Notes under the pieces: model-generated
Seen by the model: only the letters and a program-made list of their open reading frames with translations
What the model was told of the DNA's origin: nothing
Database searches by the model: none
Shown here: positions 12,285 to 23,144 of the stretch, piece after piece
Position numbering within the stretch: position 1 is the first letter of the stretch
How the letters are laid out: every line of letters begins with the position of its first letter
Source of the DNA: Asterella californica
Lineage: Eukaryota > Streptophyta > Marchantiopsida > Marchantiales > Aytoniaceae
NCBI GenBank assembly: GCA_036924285.1
Contig: JAYKYS010000006.1
Coordinates: forward strand, 30,974,001 to 31,038,000
DNA: 64,000 bases
Reading direction: 5' to 3'
Program-made: the position numbers and the translations under genes

Positions 12285-12860
12285 TCAAAGACGGACTACC
12301 ACGACCTTAAAGCATGGCAATTTGATTATTGATTGCAAGCGAACGACAGTAAACAATAGTAGCATGCACCGTGGTCCGTCCAATCCATGGACTACCACGA
12401 CCCTAAAGCCTCGTGACGATCATCGATTGCAAACAAACGGCCAGCACCGCGCTCCATCCCATCGATCGTGCCGTGCAAGACGCTACTGTCACGCAAAACA
12501 CATCGACAACTGCCCTTCTCCTGCTAGGCATACAGATTTGCAAGCTCTCGTGCTTGCATACAGCGTTTGTTATCGTTTGTCTTCGCCCGCGCAATCTACA
12601 GTGCCGCGCAAGTCTCCAGTGCTGCGCGAGAACTGGAGAAGAGAAAGAACTGGCTTTCTCGTGCTAGGCATAAACATTCACAAGCTCTCGTGCTATCGTT
12701 CACCTTCGCTCGTGCAATCTACCGTGCCGCACAAATCTCCAGTGATGCGCATAACGCTTCGAGAACTGGCTTTCTCGTGCTAGGCATAAACATTCACAAG
12801 CTCTCGTGCTATCGTTCGTCTTTGCTCCTGCAATCTATCGTGCCGCGCAAATCGCTACTG
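12285..12860 (+). repeat. tandem repeats upstream of the MULE gene
   Basis: Two arrays. At 12289-12480 a block starting GGACTACCACGACC recurs after about 96 bp. At 12530-12860 a block containing GCTAGGCATA and AAGCTCTCGTGCT is present three times with periods of about 130 and 116 bp. Such arrays are common near the ends of plant DNA transposons, which fits their position 5' of the transposase. Confidence 0.75.
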
Positions 12861-12893
12861 TCGCGCTAAACGCTACTGACAATTCATCCTGCC

Positions 12894-13190
12894 ATGCACA
12901 CAATGTCCATGCCACGTCCCGTTACATGTCACCCTCAACTTGCTGCTGACTGCCACCCACACCTCGTTTGTGCCACGTCATCTTACACCGAAACTCCATG
13001 TCACCCTAAACCAAAATTCGAGCCATGTCACCTTGAACATCCTGCTGTCCGCCGCGTCAGCCTGAAATGTCATGTTGGCAGTCGTCGACTGACTGTGGCC
13101 GGTAAGGGGTCCTGTCAAGTTGTGTATTATGCGCGCGAGGTCTGTCAAGCAAGTATTTGTGCGCACAGGGTCTTTCAAGTAAATAACTTC
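12894..13190 (+). repeat. interspersed repeat, copy 2 (partner at 2384-2674)
   Basis: Second copy of the approximately 280-bp repeat. It sits between the tandem arrays and the inverted-repeat element at 13.5 kb. Its last 40 bp (13149-13171) also match, inverted, the block at 7330-7352, so the MULE region is flanked by short inverted copies. Confidence 0.7.
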
Positions 13191-13470
13191 CCGTCTTAGG
13201 GTTCCGTTATTTGATCTCACCCCCACCAACAACCGACAGTTTTCCCAATCATGCCATGTCAAAAGACATGTGTCGTATACCTGGCAACACCGTCCGACGT
13301 GATACAAACATCATACAACATTTGTCCAACTGGTTTGGCGTGCCTTCACTTGGTTTGCCCATGTACCACCTTGTCACATTGAAAAACTGCACTTTTTGTT
13401 GTCAAATATGCACGATATATTTTCTGACATGGTAGGGTGACTGGGGAAACTTTCGGTTGCCGGTGGGAGG

Positions 13471-14914
13471 TGAGGTCAAGTAACGAAACGTTAAGACAAA
13501 TGGAGTCAAGTCCGTAAACCGTACTAGGGGTGGGGTCAAGTAAATTTCTGAAAACCTTATCCTCCATACTTAATACAATATAGTTATACTTATCTGTTAT
13601 ATTTAGATATATTTCAAAATATCAAAAGGTATACTTAGAAATAGATCCTTTAGAATATAAAAGCCAAATCACTTCCTTAACAAAAACTAAATATTCGTTT
13701 ATTGTGTGACTGAAGTGGACCGCCCTCTTCGGGTACTCTTCTGTAGCTCCGAAATCGCCCGTCGGAGCGATCTTCGGCAACCGTCGTAGAACAAGTACAT
13801 TCCTCGCATCGCGTTTGAAAACAAAACGTGACACTCAACCCGTGAGTTCTCTTCGTAAAGTACGAGACAAACACAAGTACGAGAAATGTCTCAGCGGAAT
13901 GTGTGTCATTCCTACCTCGGAAGGGAAGGATATTTAACCGGAAAAGCCGGAGACAGAAGAGACGCACCTTATTAAAGAATAGTGCGGTTGACCCATAGAA
14001 CGTCGCTGCATGGCAAGCTATGCAGGAAAACATGGAAAGGTTTCAGAAAAAGGAAGGAAAGAAACAGGACTGGCTTGCTGTTGGGTTTCGGTCATGGAAA
14101 GACTGGATCCTCTCGCTAACTCGTCGGTGGACGTGGAATAGCAGCAGATGAGGATGAGACGAGATCGTGGGGGTGGGCACTATGCTGGCTGGGATTGAAG
14201 GATGACGAGAAAACGAAGAGGGAATGTGATACAAGGAGCCAAGAATCACGTGCCACCGTAGCGTCATGTAGCTAGGTGCAGTTGTTGTACATGGGGGCCC
14301 ACTGGGAGCGATGGACTGTACTTTTCACTTTACTCGTTGAGTGACTTTTCTGTATCTTTTTTCTTTTTTCTTTTTCCCATAAACGCGGAGAAAACAGGGC
14401 CCGCAACCCTTCATTACCAACAGAGAACAGAACAGTGATTTTTCTGTATCGTCGTCCAAATCCAGAGAGCCTCTATCCTCGGTTTCGTTCCAAGCGCCTT
14501 GCTAGTAACGGTCACACTCATTAAACGGGAAAGAAAAGCAAGAAGAGGATGAGGAAAAGAGTAAAGGACACTCATTCATTCATTCAAAGCAGCGTCCTTC
14601 TTCTCGCCACAGGAAGCAAAAGGGAAAATGGCTTCACGCTTTTCTACCTCACCATGGAAGCGAATCTGATTCTGCCTAACCGGCCGGGAGATTTGTTGAA
14701 TAATTGGTGCCCATGGTGTTTCATGTTTCGGCAGCAGGAAGTATTGTTGTATGTAGAAATTTACTTGACCGCATCATTAATACGTGTTTCGGACTTGACT
14801 TCACATCTCATAACATTTCCTTACGTGATCCCATTTGACTTCACTCTTTTAGAGATTTCCTTACTTGACCGCATTTGACCTCACCCTTTTTATAATTTTC
14901 TTACTTTACCGCAT
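13471..14914. mobile_element. non-autonomous DNA element with subterminal GGTCAAGTAA repeats
   Basis: The left segment 13501-13549 and right segment 14755-14803 are inverted copies (roughly 40 of 49 positions), each containing GAGTCAAGTCCG or GAAGTCAAGTCCG and ending with GGTCAAGTAAATTTCT towards the interior. Outside and inside these are further degenerate GGTCAAGTAA units: 13473-13485 on the left; 14826-14840, 14860-14880 and 14900-14912 on the right. The internal 1.2 kb has no recognisable transposase. Long terminal inverted repeats made of short subrepeats fit a MULE- or Foldback-like element. The exact ends and target duplication were not found. Confidence 0.6.
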
Positions 14915-15581
14915 CTTTGATTAAATTACCGGTTCAGTAAGTCAAAATACCATGTCATCTTAATGTGTGACTTATATGTTAAGAACCTGACTATGTTTCT
15001 GCACAGGAATTTTACTTTAAAAATACTGTAAAGTATTCCGCGAGATCTCTTACTTGTTTTGTGTAATGTCTTTACACCACGATGAACCTATTATTTTCAG
15101 TCAAAGGTGCGATCCAGCAAGGTAATCTTAAGAGAGGTGGAATAAAGTCTGAAAAATGCATTAGCGTTACAATCAAATAAATTTTTATTGTTTTATACTT
15201 GATCTTTGTGATCAAGAAGGAAAGAAAAGATACGTAACTCTGATTCAAAGCTTGCTAGAAGTCAATCAAACACCATATCTCCTTCTGCGAGGTTGAAAAA
15301 TAATTTTCTTCTCTACATCAATTATGAAAATTATGAATGATTTAACAATTTTCAATTTCTCTCCTGAGTATCACTCACGATCTCTTTATATTTTCTAGGT
15401 TCTTCTCATGGGCATTATGCGCGTTCTCCTTAGGTACTATCACCCTTGGAAAAGTTTGAAGATTAATCACCAAGTAATGGATGAAAAAAGCACATTATTT
15501 CATTCTTAGACACCCTTGCAATAAAGGCATCTTCAATGCATATTCATCTTTTTCTTCTTCTAATAGAGGAGGAAAATATGC
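14915..15581. other. AT-rich stretch without a gene
   Basis: No ORF or repeat of note; ordinary AT-rich intergenic sequence. Confidence 0.5.
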
Positions 15582-15628
15582 AGATTTATTACCTAACCTT
15601 TTCGTTGAGATGAGTTAGGTAATAAATT
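15582..15628. repeat. two-hairpin repeat, copy 2 (second hairpin only)
   Basis: Clean inverted repeat: GATTTATTACCTAAC pairs with GTTAGGTAATAAAT around a loop of about 16 bases. The sequence matches the second hairpin at 54766-54808. The upstream GA/CT-rich segment 15547-15580 may be a degraded first hairpin. Confidence 0.6.
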
Positions 15629-17071
15629 CACATTTGGTTTAAATTAAATGTATTTTTCAACAGCCTCTCACACTTGTAGTCTCTGAAGCATGTCTATCCG
15701 TGTTTTCGTTATCGGTTATGTCTGGACTGCTTCGCAACTCTAGGTGTGGTTAACATTTAAAAATTACAACTAGATTTGATTTTTCCTACAGTTTAGTACA
15801 TAAATTTTGCATACCACTTATGTCTCTTGCGATAACAGAAAACGAGCAAAAATTCCCCAAAATGAGATGCTTATAGACACTATGGGAATTGATGTTGATA
15901 ACCTTGTAGAGCAATTGTCTGCAAACAATCTCAATATGATCGCAGTATTTTAATGAGTTCATATAGAGGAAAAATGTGACACGTAGAAGAGTTCAGACAC
16001 CTTCGACTTCTGACACTCAAGGAACCCAAAGCACCACATGCTCAAGCAATGTACCTGGAGAGAGTGCTTAGTCGTGCAAGAGTGCAATTGGAATTATGGA
16101 AGCTAGTGAGAATTTTGATATATTTTATTCAAAATATTATATTTCGAGATTATAGTGGGAAGTCTTGTCCATAGAAGACCCAAAAATTACCTATATCAAG
16201 GAATTCGGACCAGTCGAAGTGGTTAGAATCGACAGTTTTGCAGGGAATGGTTGGTTATTATTATTCAAGCTGGTGGAGAAAATTGAAGCGTAATTCTGGA
16301 AAAAGCATAAATATGTCACTTTTCAAAGGTAACGAACGGGGTAAAGAAAATATGCAAATGTCAGGAAAAATACAAATTTATGTTACTTCACTTCCCAATA
16401 AGAGATGATAAATAATGATATCCAAAAATGTCACAATGAATGATCTCGAAGCTGTAGACTGTCATCGACGGCTCACACGTGCATGCAACCCATAATGTTA
16501 AAGGCTGATATCTCTTGTTACGAATAAGACATTCCACAACTAACAATAATAGATCTGCGATGGTGCTTATCTAACAAATGAAAAATATAAGGACATCTTT
16601 ATGTTGTGAGTATTCCGTGAGTACTTTATGATAGAAGAAAATTTAGCGTAAAAGGACTTGTATTACAAGAGCAGAAACTAGAACAGAAAACTATACGTGA
16701 CTTTGGACAAAATTATGAGTTTAGAAGCTCTTCTCATTTTCATAACTTGGATGAATACAATCATGATATCAGAAATCACACGTCTTGATAAGGAGTATTG
16801 TCCAATAATCATGATATCAGAAATCACACGTCTTGATAAGGAGTATTGTCCAATTGGTTATGTGTGTCTTCATTATTATCATCATCTTGAGCTTCGTTAT
16901 TGTCCTCTATATCATCATTGTGTTATACTCGAGCAACGTTGTCCGTTATGGATGTAACAACTTTATTTTATATCAACTTGAATAATTGATGCTTGATGTG
17001 GTTCATCATAGTCTTCACAACTTATCATTGCTTGTGAAAATGAAACTGGAAAAGAGAACTGGAACATCTGT
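15629..17071. other. intergenic stretch with an exact tandem duplication
   Basis: At 16759-16806 and 16807-16854 a 48-bp block is repeated head to tail almost without difference, so it is recent. Short open stretches at 15970-16310 on the plus strand read as plausible protein but carry stops, have no start and match nothing I know. Confidence 0.55.
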
Positions 17072-17454
17072 TGTCGTGTGGTGACATGGTTCACATGTGA
17101 ATTTAACGTATAATTTCTATTGTGTTGATTTTTTTTGCTTCATGAATCTTTTTATGTAGCTCATCTATTAGGTGCCATGTTCACAGTTATCTGAGATGTG
17201 AGATCGTACGATAATGAGACGTGCTAGCTCAATGATCCGTGGATATTCGTGTGAGTGATTCTTGTCGTCAAATTTGGGTATAAGATAGAGAGTAGAGAGT
17301 TTGTGAGGGACATTCTTCTTTGTGTGGTGTTTCTCGAGTGTTTCTTAGTGTCTTACATGGGGGCCTAAGATTTACAATAGTGGTACTCATGGATGGTGGA
17401 TTGATCCAAGTTCTGGATCTTCTATTCTCAAATCTATTTCATATCAAGCTTCAC
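17072..17454 (+). mobile_element. gypsy LTR, first 380 bp
   Basis: Starts TGTCGTGTGGTGACA and matches the first 380 bp of the solo LTR at 23145, including the segment gagacgtgctagctcaatga and a TATA-like ataagataga at 17280. After CTTCAC at 17454 the similarity to the full LTR ends and gypsy gag coding begins. It is either an LTR with an internal deletion or evidence that the true LTR is short. Confidence 0.65.
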
Positions 17455-18540
17455 AACAAGGGATGAGAGACTTGTAGATTAAGCTAGCAACACTAGTGGA
17501 GAAAGGAGGAGCACTTGGAAACAAACCCGCTCCAAGACAAAGATATGTGCAGAGATATATTTGGTGTGATAACACTATACATCATCGAAGGGAGAGCAGA
17601 GACTTTGCTGATATCCTACGACAAGGAGTGATTTATTGAAAGAAGTGGAAGATCGTCTTGAAGGACACATTTGAGATCCTCAAAACTAACTTTGGTAAAG
17701 GAGGAATGAGGTAAGTTTTAGAGGATTATCTTTCACAACATGCTGAGACATTAGTAGAGGCCGTTGCTTATGAGGTTGAGGTGGTGAAAGATAGAGATAG
17801 TATTTTTGAGAAGCAGGTAGAGGCGAGTGAAATATGGAGTCATGCTGTGACCACAATGGAGAAAGAGAAAATGACAAAGGACGAGTTACTCAAGATGATC
17901 ACGGCAGTGTAAGGTGCGATGAAGTGATCTAGTAGATACGATGTTTGTATATGCGTACTTGACCAAGAGCCGACATTAGCTCTCATGGAGGAGAAGTGTA
18001 AGAGAGATGATGTTGGTCCTAATGAGGAGAGAAGTACTCTTAAGAGACAATTATGAAGAGAGAAACCTCGACAATATACTACACCAGTACGAGAAGAGAC
18101 TATGAAGAAAATCTCACCATCTACCCTAGATAGATCAGAAAGCCTTCTACCTACAAGCTACAGTCGGATATTGAAGCAACTACAGATTTCAAAGGAGTGT
18201 TAGAAGAGAGAGTGCTTAGTGCGAAGATTGAGTTTACGCTATGAGAAATCCTTAGAATTACAAAGAAGGAGTTTCATGATGTCATTATTGACATCATCAA
18301 GCGGAAGAAGAAATTGACAGGGGAGACTATTATGACTAATCCTCTAGATACGAGAATAACAAAGGAAGAGCTAGAGTTAGCTGAATATTGCACCAGCCAT
18401 AAGTTTCGATTTGCTATAGATGAAGATGAGAGAGATGATAGGGTTCCCAATCACTACACTAAGGGATACTGAGCCAAAGCTACTATGAAAACCTTGGTGA
18501 AGATAAGAGATCTAACACACCTAACACTAGTGACTAGGCT
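17455..18540 (+). pseudogene. Ty3/gypsy gag-protease fragment
   Basis: Coding remnant of a gypsy polyprotein. Near 17548-17625 is a damaged CCHC zinc knuckle (RYIWCDNTIHHRR, then RDFADILRQG), with the first and last Cys lost, followed by NFGKGGMR near 17690, a phrase typical of this gag family. Next come a helical region (17740-17910), a segment KKEFHDVIIDIIKRKK at about 18260-18310, and EYCTSHKFRFAIDEDERDD leading into NHYTKGY at about 18383-18470, which normally precedes the aspartic protease. The protease active-site triplet is not reached: the element breaks at about 18540, where an oppositely oriented LTR begins. Several in-frame stops (for example TGA for Trp at about 18471) make it non-functional. 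Confidence 0.75.
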
Positions 18541-19675
18541 AGACAAGTAGTCGACTTTACAAGTCAAGGATCGCACTTTGTCACGTTGAGTGCGAAATTG
18601 ACAACCACATGACACGGTCATAACGTAGGTCGCTATAGTCCTATCTTTGCCTAGTATACCCTCCAAAGCAAACAGACGTCACACTGGATGTTTTTCTGCC
18701 AGTTGTCGCTAACAAGCCTCGGGACCTAGCCTAGATACGTTGCCGATACAACTCGACAGAAAAGACAGCAAAGTTTCATACATGATAAGTACAGATCTAC
18801 GGCTCAGACTCCTCTCAAACTTTCCACGTGGGTAGGATACTATGGTCACTACTTACAGGTGAAATTTCAAGAAGATCTGACGGTTAGATCTCCTCCCACA
18901 ATTAACACAAATTCTTAGAAACTGACACGCACTTCCAATCTCAGATTCGAAACAGAAGTTTCCTTGCCGAAATGAACCGTCACTTTCGACTCAAACTTCA
19001 TGTGCTAGCAACTCAGAAAGGTAAACTCACTACTCAGAAAATTTCAGCCGATTTGATTGTTCGGATCATCCTCCATAAATCTGCGAACTTGCTGCTCCAG
19101 ATTGAAAGTTTTCTACACCCCATCGTCTTCAAATCGTCATTACGCCCAATCCGCAGAACATCCGGTGATGAAATTTGGTGTCAGAGCTTCAGCAACTGAC
19201 AGGCTACAAGCTCATGAAATCTGGTTTCAATCTGACGACAAAATCACTCAAACTCCTCAATCTTTCAATCGGAAGAGAAAGCTATGTACTTCCATCACTC
19301 TACGAACTTCAAATGGCCATAACGTGTGCCCTGGACCTCCAAATCGAGTGAAATTTGGACTCAGATTGCTCCTCCCATCGAGAGCTCTCCGTCCATCTCC
19401 TCTGATCTCCCAAATCCCTCGTGAAAGTGCCCCGTTCCTCCCGAAGTGCACACCTAGGTAGATGACAAGTTATCTCTACTTTTTGGTGGACCAATAGGAA
19501 GTTAAAGGACTCCACCTTGTCTTTTTGCACCCCATGGAGCCCTCCAGCAAATAATAGAGCATTCTAAGCTCATAAGAGCAAGGTTTTACACCTCATTACT
19601 TCACAACTTATACAACTGTGTGCAAAACGCAACTATACGCATAATTTACATACTAATTGATCTCACAACAGGACA
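18541..19675 (-). mobile_element. gypsy 3' LTR (element A), truncated
   Basis: On the minus strand the LTR starts TGTCCTGTTGTGAGATC at 19675, immediately after the polypurine tract (purine-rich on the minus strand, 19681-19705) that follows the integrase gene. The first 60 bp are related to the LTR family at 23145, but the body is diverged. The far end cannot be fixed because it abuts the gag fragment on the opposite strand at about 18540. No gene is seen inside. Confidence 0.6.
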
Positions 19676-19824
19676 TTCACCCCCTCCAAACCTACACATC
19701 CTCCGGTATGTGCCAACCTGTTACTATAGTCATCATCGTATCCATCATCATGCTCTGTATTGTCAGGTTCATCAAAATCTTCTCTCACATAAGGTCTGGA
19801 AAGATGAGAATCAGACTCGAGAAG

Positions 19825-20656
19825 TTAATCGAAATCAAGAAATCCTTCACGTCTTCGGAAAACCTTGACCCTTTTACCGGCAATGGGTAACTTCAAGAGT
19901 GTACCATCCAACTCTCGCAAACCATAGGTGACGTTGTCATGAACGACAACAACGACATAAGGACCGAACCAACGTCGTGCAAACTTCTTGATAGTGATGT
20001 GTTGGTTATCCAAACTGTTGTCATATACTATGACCCAGTCACCTTCTCGGATCGGCTTCTTTCGCAGTTGATGTGTCTTGTCGAATCGCTCCTTGTTCTT
20101 CAACCTCGCCTCCTTGAGTTCGACCAATGCTTCTTCGAGGTCCTCCTCACATCGCTCAAGTTGCTGAATCCGTAGTGCCAATAGTCCTTCTCTATCAAAA
20201 TCATCCTCACAAGGTAGACATACCCAAGTAGGAACGTCTCCTTCTACTGGCATGATAGGTTTTGACCGGTCATCAATTCTGTAGGCATGTAACCAGTGAC
20301 AGTACTATGAGTAGTTCTATCAGCCCACAACGTGAATGGAAGAAGTCTAGACCAATCCCCATGACGTCTCTTGCATGCTTTCACCAACGCTTGGATGATT
20401 GATGGATGCCCTCGTTCACTTTTACCATTTGCTTCCGGGTTCATTGAAGAGGTCAATTCAATCGTATCTCATATCTGTTGAAGAACTCACGTGCTTCGTC
20501 TGCATTCAACTCTCCTCTATTTGCACAGACTCTCCCCACGCTTCCATATCGAGAAATGATATCTTCTAATATGAATCGACAGACAAGCTCAGTAGCTTTG
20601 GTGCGTAGAGCTCTCCCTCCTATGCGCTTGCATTTTTGCAGTTCGATTTTATGCAA
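19825..20656 (-). pseudogene. Ty3/gypsy integrase C-terminal half
   Basis: Integrase of a gypsy retroelement, which inserts the cDNA into chromatin. Read 5'-3': catalytic-core start with ILEDIISRYG and a decayed second-Asp region (VCANRGEL in place of TDNG, about 20540); the third catalytic Glu region SSMNPEANGKSERGH (20430); WSRLLPFTLWADRTTHS and GYMPTELMTG (20290-20350); then the GPY/F module with KFARRWFGPYVV and LRELDGTLLKLPIAGKRVK (19880-19990). Frame changes occur near 20455 and 20250, so it is dead. It is followed on the same strand by a polypurine tract and LTR, as expected for RT-RH-IN order, but it is truncated upstream, where the ParB/methyltransferase copy begins. Confidence 0.88.
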
Positions 20657-20699
20657 ACTCTAACACTACACCCAAATTCTCGGACTACTTTGACTGTAT

Positions 20700-22510
20700 A
20701 CGTCATTTGCAAAAGACTGTGAAAGATGACACTAATTCAGTAATCCGAGTTGTCACAAGGCTGAAATTGATGATCATCTCAGAAATATCATTTTGAGAGA
20801 ATGCAACTGAGTCGTCATGGATACACTCTTCAAAGTTCAAACCATACGAGACATCAGCTATGGTCAACGTATACGTATATAGTTGACAAAGAACAACATC
20901 CGTCATGCGACGCACATCCATCTTCAAGATCTTCCACTTGGAACTCGTCTACCACCCTTCATGTGATCAGTTGTGAAACCGTGTGTCCAAGTCTCCAATA
21001 GATTGAGGATCTCCTTTCTCACACTTCCTCAAGATATTTCTTCACACGTCCTGTGAAATCTACTACATCGTGCGGAATTTCCAGACGTGTCTTCGCATTG
21101 GCTCCATGTCTCTTCGGTTGGACAGAAGATGAATAGTTTGTGCGTATGCGTTTAGCCATAGGACCACAACTTGACTTCTCCTTTTGCACAGATTACCTAG
21201 AAGAAGTCAGCAAAGAGATAATTTTATATATCAAACTTAATAAATATAAATCATATGTTCAACAATATTTACCATCAACTTCTCGAAGACTGGAAAGTAT
21301 TGGTGAAGTCGTTCCTTCAGTGGCAAATGGATTCTTGTTCTTTACTGCTTCCATCCACGAACGAATGCCAACTTGTAGGGTGAAGTAGTTTGTTATCACA
21401 TCCATGATCTTTGAACACTAGTATTCTATTCCATCTACATCTCTTTCCTACTTAACTCTCCAGCTTCCGCTCATAAAAGAATTCACAGCTTACGCTCGTC
21501 TTCAATACCTTGAAGCTAAAGATTTTTCACCACGTAGCTTTCATATCATCATCTCTCATCTTGGAATCTTCTGAACCGACCTTCTGTCTTTGAAGCTACT
21601 TGCATTCTCACTAGTAAGAAATTTTCTCTTGGATGTCTCATAATGCACCAGTTCGGAATAGAACTTGCAAATGACGTTTGAGGTTTAACATTTCTTTCGA
21701 TCTATCTTCATGTTCGGACTGTTCTTAGTCTCCATAGCCAACCTCTTATGCAATTCATCAGTATTCATCCACTGTTTCTCCATGAATTATTTGAAAGCAT
21801 TCAACTTGTTGAGCGAATGTGTACTTCTGTCTGATGTCGGAGTCCACATCATGATCATGCGCAAAAAGAGCAGCTGTCGACTTCAACAACCCCATGTACA
21901 CAATATAGTTGCAAGTTTTAAACTGTGGATAATAACCAAGATACTGGACTTACAAGTTTCATATGAGCTAGATCATTGTGGTTTCCACCGATCACGTGAA
22001 ACTTCTACGTTATATGACAATTGTCCTTCCAATCTTCCTTGGTTGGCAATCTGCTTCACCATGACCAAAATAAAATTGTGATAATGTGAATAAGTATTCT
22101 CTTTCATTTTCTTTGCAACTCGTGCACAAAACTCAGATTGACAACACTTCAAACTATCTAGGTCCTCAAAAGGATATAGAAGTTACTCAAGAGATATTTG
22201 AATCACACTGTCACCAACACGACAACGTTCAATAGCCAAACGTCTCCGCTTGTTCTTCAAGCTGTCGACGAGATTCATTTTCTCGAGGGATGCCAAATCC
22301 GCTGTCTATCTCCGTTATCAGATTCTCTCAGGAAGCGAGTATAGCCATGTGGATCCACTGTCGTCGACGCAGAAGAGAGGATGCTTGTTTCTTCTTTTTG
22401 CCTTCACTTTGTTTTTGTCTGTGTCGTCTTCTGCTACGTTGGCAGAATGGATGTAGTTGGTTTCGTTGACCATCTCACTTTGCAGAATGTGGTGTTGACT
22501 TATTGACAAA
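20700..22510 (-). pseudogene. ParB-like plus N4/N6 DNA methyltransferase, copy 1 (decayed)
   Basis: Homologous along its length to 59786-62253. Order on the minus strand: an RCRVGDSVIQI segment (22225) then an in-frame TAA; a helical KMKENTYSHYHNF (22110); the ParB/sulfiredoxin-fold motif KFHVIGGNHNDLAHMKL (about 22010-21960); YIVYMGLLKSTAALFAHDHD (about 21910-21850); an exon ending LSSLREVD, then a GT-AG intron of 76 nt (21197-21272) with a pyrimidine tract; KRIRTNY and EIPHDVVDFTGRVKKYLEEV (21150-21030); and methyltransferase motif IV as IADVSYGLNF followed by HDDSVAFSQNDI (20880-20780). The gene stops near 20703, before motif I (the SAM-binding loop), which is missing. There are at least three frameshifts and several stops. 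The 22543-22764 frame may be its disordered N-terminus. Confidence 0.7.
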
Positions 22511-23140
22511 TTGCTGCTCTCGTTTTACTCACCATTTCTCTTTCAAGATTTTGGTGGGAGAGCGAGTAGCGTCCTGAGAACGAGTAGCGTTTGGACGTCT
22601 ACATGTCGACGGTATGATTCATGATATCCTCTTGGTCTACATTCTCTAGTTCGATTTTTCTGTTCGCTGTATTTTGAAATAGGGATGGATGACATTTCTT
22701 GTTGTCCATGATGAGAAACATTAATCTCTGTGTTGTTTCTTCTTATTGTCATGTCTGATACCAAAGACGAGCGTTTAGAGGTGGTGCCCTATTAGCACTA
22801 TTTCTCCATCTCTTTCTCCAATTGACAGACCATTCATCCTAGACAGTTTTGATTCTCTCCACTTAGCTATAGATCCACCAGATTTTCTTTCCTTACTTCT
22901 AAACAGCCCATGATCAATTTTGATGAGTCTATCTTGCAGCTCACTAGATCTTACAGCTACATGGAACTAGATTTCTCAGAGCAACCTCTCTCCTTTTAGT
23001 GAAGTTCGACTACGTAGAGATAGCCAGAACTTACTATCCATACTCCTTGCACAACACTCCATTGCAAACTTTACCCGGATTTTTTTGTTTTTTTGTTACT
23101 CGTCGGATAAATTTTGTCTATACCTCTATGATCGTAGATA
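22511..23140. other. stretch between ParB/MTase copy 1 and a solo LTR
   Basis: A Ser/Arg/His-rich minus-strand frame at 22543-22764 could be the low-complexity N-terminal part of the ParB gene, by analogy with copy 2. Nothing else is recognised. Confidence 0.35.
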
Positions 23141-23144
23141 CCGT

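Noticed and set aside
21929..21962. 31-nt intron in copy 1 (gtaagt...cacag) inside the ParB domain
   Set aside because: Too short for a normal intron, and the bases read in frame as the continuation of the ParB domain (QYLGYYPQF) after a one-base shift.
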